Assembly: GCF_001425355.1 (NCBI RefSeq)
Contig: NZ_LMQN01000012.1
Span: 163,190 to 227,189, forward strand
Source: Chryseobacterium sp. Leaf405
Lineage (GTDB): Bacteria; Bacteroidota; Bacteroidia; Flavobacteriales; Weeksellaceae
Reading direction: 5' to 3'
DNA: 64,000 nt
The position numbers were made by a program, and so were the translations under genes. The notes under the pieces are model-generated. The model was not told where the DNA came from and ran no database searches. It saw only the letters and a program-made list of their open reading frames with translations. Below, in pieces: positions 41,118-49,832 of the stretch. Position 1 is the stretch's first letter. Each line of letters opens with the position of its first letter.

Positions 41118-43198
41118 GAAATTTTACTCCATTTATTTTTTCCTTTATAGTTTCTCAGATAATAATTTTTGATAATCTGATGGTCTGTTTTAGTTAATAA
41201 AGGGTCGTTTTCTAATATTTTTTCAACGGTTTTTTTTGTGGTTTTTATAATCGCACCGTCATTCACTAAATCCAATCTTTTAAAATCTACAATGCCGCTT
41301 TGCTGTGTCCCCAAAATATCTCCTGGACCGCGAAGCTGCATATCAACTTCAGAAATTTTAAAGCCATCATTGGTTTCCGTCATGGTCCTAATACGGGTTC
41401 TGCTTTCTTTAGAAAGTTTGTCGGAAGTCATTAAAATACAGTAACTCTGTTCGGCACCTCGACCAACACGACCACGAAGTTGGTGAAGTTGTGACAAACC
41501 AAATCTTTCAGAACTTTCAATCACCATAACAGAAGCATTCGGAACATTTACTCCCACTTCAATTACAGTTGTAGCCACCATTATCTCTGCTTTACCCGAA
41601 GCAAAATAATTCATGGCATCATCTTTTTCGCTAGGTTTCATCTTTCCGTGGAGCATGGTGACGTTATAATGGGTAAAATTATCCATTACATTTTCAAGCC
41701 CGGTCATTAAATTTTTATAATCTAATGTTTCAGATTCTTCAATTAAAGGATATACAAAATAAACCTGTCGCCCTTTTTGAATCTCTTCTCTGCAAAAATT
41801 ATACACGTACGCTCTGTCTTTTTCCCTTCTGTGAGCAGTGATAATGGGTTTTCTTCCAACCGGCATTTCATCAATTACAGAAACATCCAAGTCAGAATAA
41901 AAACTCATTGCCAATGTTCTCGGAATTGGAGTCGCTGTCATCACCAAAATATGCGGTGGGATTTTATTTTTTGCCCAAAGTTTTGCTCTTTGTGCCACCC
42001 CAAATCTGTGTTGCTCGTCGATAATCGCTAAACCAAGATTTTTAAACTTCACTTTATCTTCCAAAACGGCATGAGTTCCCACCAAAATAGAAAGTTGTCC
42101 GTTTTCAAGTTCTTCATGAATAATCCTCCGTGCAGATACTTTTGTTGAGCCTGTTAAAAGTTTTACATTAATATTGGTATTTTCTAACAGTTCTTTAATT
42201 CCATTATAGTGTTGCTGTGCAAGAATTTCCGTTGGAGCCATTATACAGCTTTGAAAGCTGTTATCCATGGCAATTAACATGGTCAATAAAGCGACCATTG
42301 TTTTTCCTGAACCTACATCTCCCTGTAAAAGCCTGTTCATTTGAATCGGACGTTTCATATCAAGCCGGATTTCCTTCAACACTCTTTTTTGAGCACCTGT
42401 AAGTTCAAACGGAAGATGATTTTCATAAAAATCATTGAAATAATCGCCAACAACCGGAAATGGATTTCCAATCGTATGACTTTTATGATGAAGTTTTTTT
42501 AATGCATATCCTAACTGAAAAAAGAAAGATTCTTCAAATTTCAAACGGTAATTTGCCTTATCAAAATGCTCCATATCTTTTGGGAAATGGATATTAAGAT
42601 AGGTATGCTGTCTTGATAAAAACTGAAAAGATTTCCTCATATAATCAGGAAAATTTTCCTGAATAAGATTCGGAATTTCTTTGCAGATATTTCTTAAAAC
42701 AGTTTGAAAGAATCTTTGTCCGAGACCTCTTTTGGTTAATTTTTCCGAACTTGGATAAATGGGTCTTAAACGATTTTCAGTGTCTTTTTTTTCTTCAACT
42801 TCTATTTCCGGATGCGGCATAGAATATTGATTGTTAAAAACATTTATTTTCCCGAAAATAAAAATTTCCTGATTAATGGGAAGCTGCTCTTTCAACCATT
42901 TTGAATACTGAAACCAAACCAAATCCATCGAGCCCGTATCGTCATTAAATTTGGCAGAAAGACGTTTTATTTTTCCGGTTTGTATTTCCTGAACATTCGT
43001 AATTCTTCCTTTTAACTGAATATCAGTTGTCACATCATAAAGCTGAGACACTTTATGAACCTTACTTTTATCCAGATAACGCAGAGGAAAAAAGTTCAGA
43101 AGATCTTCCACATTAGAAATTCCCAAGACATTTTTGATGACTTTGGCCTTTTCAGGACCGATTCCTTTTACATATTCTATGGAAGTTTCGAGATTCAT
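41114..43198 (-). CDS. recG: ATP-dependent DNA helicase RecG
   Basis: A 694-residue superfamily 2 helicase that remodels stalled replication forks and branch structures. The N-terminal wedge/OB domain is at about residues 1-230. Motif I is LLQGDVGSGKTMVAL (about 290-304), motif II IIDEQHRFGV, motif III MTATPIPRTL, and motif VI QLRGRVGRGAEQ. The C-terminal segment ends in TKTDHQIIKNYYL. Length and all motifs are standard. It is transcribed alone. Confidence 0.97.
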   Translation of the reverse strand: MNLETSIEYVKGIGPEKAKVIKNVLGISNVEDLLNFFPLRYLDKSKVHKVSQLYDVTTDIQLKGRITNVQEIQTGKIKRLSAKFNDDTGSMDLVWFQYSKWLKEQLPINQEIFIFGKINVFNNQYSMPHPEIEVEEKKDTENRLRPIYPSSEKLTKRGLGQRFFQTVLRNICKEIPNLIQENFPDYMRKSFQFLSRQHTYLNIHFPKDMEHFDKANYRLKFEESFFFQLGYALKKLHHKSHTIGNPFPVVGDYFNDFYENHLPFELTGAQKRVLKEIRLDMKRPIQMNRLLQGDVGSGKTMVALLTMLIAMDNSFQSCIMAPTEILAQQHYNGIKELLENTNINVKLLTGSTKVSARRIIHEELENGQLSILVGTHAVLEDKVKFKNLGLAIIDEQHRFGVAQRAKLWAKNKIPPHILVMTATPIPRTLAMSFYSDLDVSVIDEMPVGRKPIITAHRREKDRAYVYNFCREEIQKGRQVYFVYPLIEESETLDYKNLMTGLENVMDNFTHYNVTMLHGKMKPSEKDDAMNYFASGKAEIMVATTVIEVGVNVPNASVMVIESSERFGLSQLHQLRGRVGRGAEQSYCILMTSDKLSKESRTRIRTMTETNDGFKISEVDMQLRGPGDILGTQQSGIVDFKRLDLVNDGAIIKTTKKTVEKILENDPLLTKTDHQIIKNYYLRNYKGKNKWSKIS

Positions 43199-43285
43199 TT
43201 TTCTGGGTTCGTGATAGAAGATTCGTTTTTTTTTGATTTAAATTTTGGATAAAAAAATAAAAGTTCGAATTTCGGTAAAATAAAA

Positions 43286-43313
43286 AAGACTTCCAAAAAA
43301 TTGAAAGTCTTAA
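43286..43313 (-). terminator. Terminator of the thioredoxin-like gene
   Basis: On the minus strand AAGACTTTC and GGAAGTCTT form a 9-bp stem with one G-U pair, followed by TTTTTT. It lies 29 bases past the stop codon of the 43342-43875 gene. Confidence 0.75.
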
Positions 43314-43341
43314 TTATATTTTCTTAGTTTAATCTCTAAAA

Positions 43342-43875
43342 TCAATCTTTTATTTTCGATTTAAATTTTTTCTGATAATCTTCCCACTGATCTCTGGTTT
43401 TTATTTTCTTAAATAAATTTTTCGAAATCAGTTCTAAATAAGGTTCCAGTTCTTTAGCTGATAATTCTCCTTGTAGAATGGTTATCGGTCCGCCGTTTTC
43501 ATCCAAAAAAACTGTGCTCGGAACTGCAGCGACGTTCATGTATTCTGTAAATTCGTGCATCGAGTTTCTTCCTTTTCTATGTTGGGTATTAGAATTTGAA
43601 AACGTTCTTCCGAAAATTTCAATTGAATTTTTTTCCTCCGCATTAAATTTTACAGGATAATAATTTTCATTGATAATATCAGCAATAATCTGATGTCCGT
43701 ATGTTTTCTTGTCCATGATTTTGCATGGCCCGCACCAGTCTGCATAAAAATCGATCAATATTTTTTTCGGACTTTCTTTTTGTGCTTTCAAAGCTTCTTC
43801 AATTGTCATCCACTTCACCTGCGCAAAGCCAAAACTGAATATAAAGAGAAAGATTATGCTTATAATTTTCTTCAT
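43342..43875 (-). CDS. Exported thioredoxin-family protein
   Basis: A 177-residue protein with a signal peptide (IISIIFLFIFSFGFAQ). The thioredoxin domain has the active site YADWCGPCK (C48, C51) and a cis-proline region AAVPSTVFLDENG. The sequence between them is longer than in thioredoxin itself, as in DsbD-gamma-like or periplasmic disulfide proteins. It probably keeps envelope cysteines reduced. The gene is single and has its own terminator. Confidence 0.87.
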   Translation of the reverse strand: MKKIISIIFLFIFSFGFAQVKWMTIEEALKAQKESPKKILIDFYADWCGPCKIMDKKTYGHQIIADIINENYYPVKFNAEEKNSIEIFGRTFSNSNTQHRKGRNSMHEFTEYMNVAAVPSTVFLDENGGPITILQGELSAKELEPYLELISKNLFKKIKTRDQWEDYQKKFKSKIKD

Positions 43876-43913
43876 GATGTGATATTTAAGTAAAAATAAG
43901 CAATTACTTATCT

Positions 43914-45425
43914 TTATTTCACCTCCTGCATTAATTTTTTTACAAATGGAGAGATCAAAATTAATACAACTCCGGCAATTACTGCATATAATCCCAATTG
44001 TTTATATCCATCAGTATAAGTGATCAAAGCATCATAATTAGTAGAGCCTTCTTTTGCTGTTGCCAAGCCAGCTCCTATGATTCCCGCAACGTATTGTCCG
44101 TAAGCTGAAGCCAAAAACCACATTCCCATCATCATTCCCTGGAGATTTTTCGTAGAAAGTTTTGTCATGATGGATAAACCGATAGGAGAGAGGCATAATT
44201 CTCCCAAAGTAATAACCAATAAGGCAATCGTAAAGAAATTCAATGAAGTGATCCCCTGAAGATTAGCGAATAGTCTTGTCGCAAATAAAACATAGTAACC
44301 TAACCCAAGGAAAATAAATCCTAACCCGAATTTGATGATAGTATTGGGTTCAATTTTTCTTTTACTGAGCCAAATCCAAAGTAATCCAATCAATGGAGCT
44401 AAAAAGATGATAAAGAATGCACCTCCGGAGTTATTCACACCATTCGGATCAAGACCAAGTAAATCTTTATTTAAATTTTTTGCTGCGAAAATACTTAACG
44501 AACCTCCACTTTGCTCATAAATTCCCCAGAATAGAATGGAGAATAAAATGAAAACTAAAGCCGCCCATAGCTTTTTACGTTCTGCGACAGTAACTTTTGA
44601 CATTTCGTAGAACAAATAAATCAATGTTAGTGGTCCGACAGTCCACATAAAATAATCTGTATATTCAGGCACAGAAACCATAATCATGATAATCGGAACG
44701 AAAATTAATGATAAAACATACACTCCGTATTCCTGCCATTTTGGGATAGGCGCAGATTTTATTTCATGATTTGGATGTCCCGGCTGAAGTCCAATAGAAC
44801 CTAAGCTTTTTTGGGTAAAGACAAAATTAATTAAGCTTATTACCATTACAACAGCAGCAAATCCGAAAGCTAAATGCCATCTTAATTCTTCAGGTATATA
44901 AGTTGAAAAAAGTTCACCTTTTCCCACAGCAATACATAAATATCCCCCAAGCAACGCTCCAAGGTTAATTCCCGCATAGAAAAGTGAGAAACCTGCGTCT
45001 GCTCTTGAGTCATTTGGTTTGTACAACTGACCCACCATTGATGAAATATTCGGCTTAAAGAAACCTGTCCCTACAACAGTAAATGCGATCCCTAAAAAGA
45101 AAAATTTGTGTGGATCTATTGCTAAAATTATACTTCCGGCAATCATTAAAAGTCCGCCCCAAAAAAGAGACTTTCTGAATCCTAATATTTTATCAGCGAA
45201 AAGTCCGCCAACAAAGGTAAAAGCGTAGACGAATGCCTGCGTTGCTCCGTATTGTAGATTGGCTTCTTTCTCATGGAAATTAAGTTGAGAAATCATAAAG
45301 AAAACCAACATTCCGCGCATTCCGTAGAAACAGAAACGTTCCCACATTTCAGAGAAAAACAGACTCCAGATTTGCTTTGGATATTTTCCTTTGAAATTTT
45401 GTATTTCATCTAAAGTTAAACTCAT
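43914..45425 (-). CDS. POT-family peptide transporter (copy 1)
   Basis: A 503-residue major facilitator protein with about 12 transmembrane helices. The proton-coupling ExxER motif is EMWERFCFYGMR in helix 1, and the family signature GGLFADKILGFR follows in helix 2. FFKPNISSMVG and FSLFYAGINLGA are the central POT/PTR2 motifs. Such proteins take up di- and tripeptides with protons. It is the last of three tandem copies on this strand, each separated by its own terminator or gap. Confidence 0.92.
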   Translation of the reverse strand: MSLTLDEIQNFKGKYPKQIWSLFFSEMWERFCFYGMRGMLVFFMISQLNFHEKEANLQYGATQAFVYAFTFVGGLFADKILGFRKSLFWGGLLMIAGSIILAIDPHKFFFLGIAFTVVGTGFFKPNISSMVGQLYKPNDSRADAGFSLFYAGINLGALLGGYLCIAVGKGELFSTYIPEELRWHLAFGFAAVVMVISLINFVFTQKSLGSIGLQPGHPNHEIKSAPIPKWQEYGVYVLSLIFVPIIMIMVSVPEYTDYFMWTVGPLTLIYLFYEMSKVTVAERKKLWAALVFILFSILFWGIYEQSGGSLSIFAAKNLNKDLLGLDPNGVNNSGGAFFIIFLAPLIGLLWIWLSKRKIEPNTIIKFGLGFIFLGLGYYVLFATRLFANLQGITSLNFFTIALLVITLGELCLSPIGLSIMTKLSTKNLQGMMMGMWFLASAYGQYVAGIIGAGLATAKEGSTNYDALITYTDGYKQLGLYAVIAGVVLILISPFVKKLMQEVK

Positions 45426-45528
45426 AATTATATATGATTGAATTTTTAAGTAAGAATTTTATCAATCTACTTAATTGTTGAAGCAATCGTCAAGTATTGT
45501 AATTGATAAAGAACACACGAAAATAAAA

Positions 45529-45556
45529 AAAACCTCCGACTTAGCAGAGGTTTTCA
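45529..45556 (-). terminator. Terminator of POT copy 2
   Basis: On the minus strand AAAACCTC and GAGGTTTT form an 8-bp stem with a 10-base loop, then a run of T. Confidence 0.75.
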
Positions 45557-45576
45557 TTATATTTTATTGATGCGGA

Positions 45577-47331
45577 TTAGTTTACACCGTGCATCATTTT
45601 CTTTAAGATTGGTGAAATTAAAGCTAAAATTACCGCAGCAATACCACAAAGAACTACGAATACCATGAAGAATTCGAATAAGTTGTGGATTTCAAATCCT
45701 ACAAAAGTTGGATTTGCTAAAGGTAATTGAGCTTTTTCGAAAGCAGCAACCTGATCTGCATTTAAAGTCACTTTTTTATCTAAAACATCTTGAAGATTTA
45801 CTCCAATTTCCTGTGCTTTAGAGAATTTATCTCCTGTAGCAGGAATTAGTGCTCCTAAAGAACCTGCCAAAGCGTAACCTGCAGCATTAGAAATAAAGAA
45901 AACTCCGTATAATAAAGAAGCGAATCTTTTTGGAGCCAATTTACCTACCAAAGATAAACCGATTGGTGATAAGCAAAGTTCACCACAAGTCTGAATGAAA
46001 TATAATACCATCAGCCATTTGATTGCCAATAATCCTGAATTTCCAAGATCTTTAACATTGTGTGCGATGATGAAATAACTTAAAGCAATTAAAGCAAGAC
46101 CCATAGCCTGTTTCATAGGAGAAACCGGTTCTTTTCCTTTCGCTCTTAATTTATCCCAACACAAACTGAAAGGAACTGCTAAAGCAACAACGAAAATACC
46201 ATTGAAAATCTGAACCATTGAAGGCGGCATATTCCATCCAAAGATGTTTCTGTCTGTTTGGTTATCTGCAATAAATGTTAATGAAGAACCTGCCTGCTCG
46301 AAAGCTGCCCAAAAGAAAATGATAAAAAATGATACGATATAAATTACCCAGATTCTTTGTCTTTCAATCTTGTTTTCAGCTGAACTCATAATTAAGAACG
46401 CCAAAGAAATACCTGCGGCATAAATAAAAGGATAAATAATTCCTTTAATTAATTGCCCCATTTCTACTGCCTTGAACCCGAATTCTCCCACTAATAAATA
46501 TCTAAACACAAAGAATAAAACAACAAAAATAGCTCCTGTAATTCCTAAAGCAGAACCTGAGAATTTTGCAGTTTGAGTTTCTCCTTCTTCGAAATCTTCA
46601 CTTGTATTGTTTTTTGGTAAACCTCCGATAGGTCTTCCTTCGGGTGTTACAACATATTTATTTTTAAGAATAAAGAACGTAATTGTTCCGATTACCATTG
46701 CAATAGAAGCTGCTAAGAATCCCCATTTGAAAGCAAAAATATCTCTTACTCCCGTTGTTGCATCTTTCACATCTCCTACGTATGGACAGATAAACTGACC
46801 TAAGAACGCTCCAATGTTAATCCCCATATAGAAAATGGTGAATGCAGAGTCTAATTTTGATTTTTCTTGCTTTGGGTAAAGACTTCCCACCATTGAGGAA
46901 ATGTTTGGCTTGAAGAATCCGTTACCAAAAATAATAACGAATAGTGCCAGCCACATGATTGTCTTTGCACTTCCAAGATCTGCCGAGAAACTCGATGCAC
47001 TTATGAATAGTAAAAACTGACCAATTGCCATTAAAGATCCACCAATTAAAATGGCGTTTCTGTTTCCGATATATTTATCGGCAATAAAACCTCCCAAAAG
47101 AGGAGTAAGATAACATAAAGCTAAAAACCCACCATAGATGATTGCTGCATCTGCTTCTTTTATTAATAAGGAATTTACCATGAAAAGCGTCAATAGTGCT
47201 CTCATTCCGTAAAAATTGAAACGCTCCCACATTTCGGTTCCGAAAAGAACCCATAATCCTTTTGGATGTCTGGAACCTTTATTCTCTACAAATTCATCCT
47301 GTTTCGGACTTAATGCTTCAATATTATCCAT
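45577..47331 (-). CDS. POT-family peptide transporter (copy 2)
   Basis: A 584-residue POT protein, the longest of the three, with two extra hydrophobic helices and a larger loop near the C-terminus (DKKVTLNADQVAAFEKAQ). The ExxER motif is EMWERFNFYGMR and the helix-2 motif GGFIADKYIGNR. FFKPNISSMVGSLY and FTIFYMGINIGAF match the family. Paralogy with the flanking copies indicates tandem duplication and later divergence, possibly with different peptide preference. Confidence 0.92.
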   Translation of the reverse strand: MDNIEALSPKQDEFVENKGSRHPKGLWVLFGTEMWERFNFYGMRALLTLFMVNSLLIKEADAAIIYGGFLALCYLTPLLGGFIADKYIGNRNAILIGGSLMAIGQFLLFISASSFSADLGSAKTIMWLALFVIIFGNGFFKPNISSMVGSLYPKQEKSKLDSAFTIFYMGINIGAFLGQFICPYVGDVKDATTGVRDIFAFKWGFLAASIAMVIGTITFFILKNKYVVTPEGRPIGGLPKNNTSEDFEEGETQTAKFSGSALGITGAIFVVLFFVFRYLLVGEFGFKAVEMGQLIKGIIYPFIYAAGISLAFLIMSSAENKIERQRIWVIYIVSFFIIFFWAAFEQAGSSLTFIADNQTDRNIFGWNMPPSMVQIFNGIFVVALAVPFSLCWDKLRAKGKEPVSPMKQAMGLALIALSYFIIAHNVKDLGNSGLLAIKWLMVLYFIQTCGELCLSPIGLSLVGKLAPKRFASLLYGVFFISNAAGYALAGSLGALIPATGDKFSKAQEIGVNLQDVLDKKVTLNADQVAAFEKAQLPLANPTFVGFEIHNLFEFFMVFVVLCGIAAVILALISPILKKMMHGVN

Positions 47332-47415
47332 TTTTATTGTTAATTTTTGTTAAGACTGACAAATATAGTTTTTTTTGGGTTTTCGGCAAGGTTTTAATTT
47401 TATAATTAAATAAAA

Positions 47416-47443
47416 AAGCTGCAGAATGATTCTACAGCTTCAT
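47416..47443 (-). terminator. Terminator of POT copy 3
   Basis: On the minus strand AAGCTGTAGAA and TTCTGCAGCTT form an 11-bp stem with a TCA loop, followed by TTTTTT. Confidence 0.8.
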
Positions 47444-47464
47444 ATTCTTTATGATAAGGTAATA

Positions 47465-49120
47465 TTAATGTCCTTTTTCTTTCATGATTTTATTTAATTT
47501 TTTTAACATGGAAAGTCCTAAAAGTGTGGCAAATATCAATAAAGCAAAATTCACAAGGAAATAATTCATTTTATTATCATAGCTGTACCATGTGCTTGCC
47601 AGAATTCCTGAAAGTTTGTTCCCTACTGAGTTTGCGAGGAAAAAACCTCCCATCATTAAGGCGGTAAGTCTTGCAGGGGAAAGTTTAGAAACAAAAGAAA
47701 GTCCCATCGGCGACAGGCAAAGTTCTCCGATTGTAATGACTCCATAGCTCGCTACCAGCCACAATGCTGAAACTTTCACGACTCCGTTTTCTCCAGCCAT
47801 TACAGCAAGTACCATAACCAAACAGGAGAGCGCCGAAATAAATAAACCTAAAACAATTTTTGTTGGCGTTAAAGGTTCTTTTCCTTTTCGTCTTAGCAGT
47901 GCCCAAAAGCCTACGACAACAGGTGTTAAGGCAATTACCCAAAACGGATTTATAGATTGGAAGAGTTCGGTATTATATAAAAAGACTTGCTTTTCAGGAT
48001 TTTGTTCTAATGAAGCCTTTTGTTCGGGCGAAATATTTTTAAAATAAACATCTTTTCCTGTTACTTTAATGGCTTTACCGTTATCATCTTTTTGAGACTG
48101 ATATTGGTCGTTATATACAGGAACTTCCTTATCCTTGTAGCTTTTTCCTTCCACCATATAAATATCTTCCAATGGTTTTTCAAGTGAGGCAGGAACACTT
48201 CTGTCGGTGTAATAATTTGCCCATCTTGTTAAGGCTGTTCCATTTTGTTTGAAAACTGCCCAAAAGAACATACTGATCATAAATACCAATAGAAGTGCAC
48301 CGATAGAAGATTTCTCTTCAGGCTTAGCTTTAAAGTATAATGAAACATAAAAATAAATCACGGGAATACAAGCTAAGATGAAGGCGTCTGTACTATCGCT
48401 TCCGAAGATATTTCCTGGGATCATCCAACCAATTGCTCCAGCAATGATAGCGGGTAAAAATACTTTAAGCAGAATTTCAGAAAGCTTGGTGTCGCCTTCC
48501 TGTACAGGTTTCATTTGTGCTGCGTGGATATAATGTTTTCTACCAATGGTAAAAATGACCATACCGATTAACATGCCGACTCCGGCAGTGATGAATGCTT
48601 CGCCCCAACCGAATTTATTTCGCATAAATGCTGCAATAATGTTGCAAATAAACGCTCCAATATTAATTCCCATGTAAAAAATATTGTATCCGGAATCTTT
48701 ATTGGCTTTATATGGTTCCTCAGAATACAGATTTCCAAGTAATGTAGAAATCGTAGGTTTAAAGAAACCATTTCCAATGATAATTAAAGCTAATGAAGAA
48801 TAAAACAACGTAAGATCTTTGAAAACTCCCATTCCGATATAGCCGGCTGCCATTAAAATTCCTCCTATGTAAATAGATTTGATATATCCTAACACTCTAT
48901 CTGCCAAAAATCCTCCGATAAAAGGTGTCAGATAAGTTAGAGCGATATAAGTTCCAAAAATGTCGTCTGCCGTTTTATCAGGAAGTCCTAGACCACCTTT
49001 GGAACCAGTCGGTTCAATAACATACAATACGAAAATTCCGAGAATTAAATAATATCCGAAACGTTCCCACATTTCAGTAAAGAAGAGGAAAGGCAATCCT
49101 TTAGGATGTTTAGTCTTCAT
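47465..49120 (-). CDS. POT-family peptide transporter (copy 3)
   Basis: A 551-residue POT protein. The ExxER motif is EMWERFGYY and the helix-2 motif GGFLADRVLGY. FFKPTISTLLG and YNIFYMGINIGAF follow. A long extracytoplasmic insert of about 80 residues (around PLEDIYMVEGKSYKDKEV to NPEKQVFLYN) between later helices sets it apart from the other two copies. I start at the ATG at 49120 and not at the TTG 15 bases upstream. It is first in the tandem set. Confidence 0.9.
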   Translation of the reverse strand: MKTKHPKGLPFLFFTEMWERFGYYLILGIFVLYVIEPTGSKGGLGLPDKTADDIFGTYIALTYLTPFIGGFLADRVLGYIKSIYIGGILMAAGYIGMGVFKDLTLFYSSLALIIIGNGFFKPTISTLLGNLYSEEPYKANKDSGYNIFYMGINIGAFICNIIAAFMRNKFGWGEAFITAGVGMLIGMVIFTIGRKHYIHAAQMKPVQEGDTKLSEILLKVFLPAIIAGAIGWMIPGNIFGSDSTDAFILACIPVIYFYVSLYFKAKPEEKSSIGALLLVFMISMFFWAVFKQNGTALTRWANYYTDRSVPASLEKPLEDIYMVEGKSYKDKEVPVYNDQYQSQKDDNGKAIKVTGKDVYFKNISPEQKASLEQNPEKQVFLYNTELFQSINPFWVIALTPVVVGFWALLRRKGKEPLTPTKIVLGLFISALSCLVMVLAVMAGENGVVKVSALWLVASYGVITIGELCLSPMGLSFVSKLSPARLTALMMGGFFLANSVGNKLSGILASTWYSYDNKMNYFLVNFALLIFATLLGLSMLKKLNKIMKEKGH

Positions 49121-49291
49121 AGTTGATAATTTCAAATTTCACAAATATAAAATTTTAAAAAGAATAATTGAATTTTATTAAATTTGAATAAATAAAACTA
49201 CACAAAATATATTTGTCAGTGAAAACTAAGATTGTATATTCATTTAGTGAAGACTGATTTTAATAAAAATTGTATTTAATGCTAAAACTGA

Positions 49292-49753
49292 ATGGAAAAA
49301 CTTCTGATAGCATCAATTGAAAAATATTTGGATCTTTTTGATTCTAGAGATACTTTTATCACCGAGAATGCTTTTAAGGCGATGCTTCATCATTATTTAG
49401 AAGTTAAAATGGTTGATTTTTATTTAAATGTAAACCCAAATGATATGTTTATCTTACGTTATGATAGTTTAGGCATTTCAATCACAACTAAAAGTTACAA
49501 CTATCTTCGAATAGAGTTTCAAAGAGCTTTTAGATTCGATAATGAGGAAGATGCAATTCAAATAAGATTGGAATTACATTTCGAAAATATTTTAGATAAT
49601 TCTAGATATGATGAGTATTTTGAACTATCAACAAGTGATTCCGATAATGTTTTTGAAGATAGAATCAATAGTTTAATGGATAATTTTTTTTATAAGCAGG
49701 TAACAAAAATGAAACCCACACATTATGGTTTATCAGTTCATTATGATTTTTAA
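49292..49753 (+). CDS. Hypothetical protein
   Basis: A 153-residue acidic protein with no signal peptide or membrane segment. It mixes helices and strands (YLEVKMVDFYLNVNP, LRYDSLGISITTKSYNY) but shows no motif that I recognise. The gene lies between the POT cluster and an S9 peptidase, on the opposite strand from both, with its own terminator. Small unknown proteins of this style are common in this phylum, often next to toxin or secretion genes, but no such partner is visible. Confidence 0.55.
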   Translation: MEKLLIASIEKYLDLFDSRDTFITENAFKAMLHHYLEVKMVDFYLNVNPNDMFILRYDSLGISITTKSYNYLRIEFQRAFRFDNEEDAIQIRLELHFENILDNSRYDEYFELSTSDSDNVFEDRINSLMDNFFYKQVTKMKPTHYGLSVHYDF

Positions 49754-49783
49754 GAGCATGACTAAAATTTCGCCTCAATAATA

Positions 49784-49816
49784 AAAAAATCACTCAAAGC
49801 TTGAGTGATTTTTTTA
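49784..49816. terminator. Bidirectional terminator between convergent genes
   Basis: TCACTCAA and TTGAGTGA form a stem extended by A and T runs on both sides, so it can end transcripts from the 49292 gene and from the S9 peptidase gene. Confidence 0.85.
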
Positions 49817-49832
49817 TGTGATTTTTCGGAAA

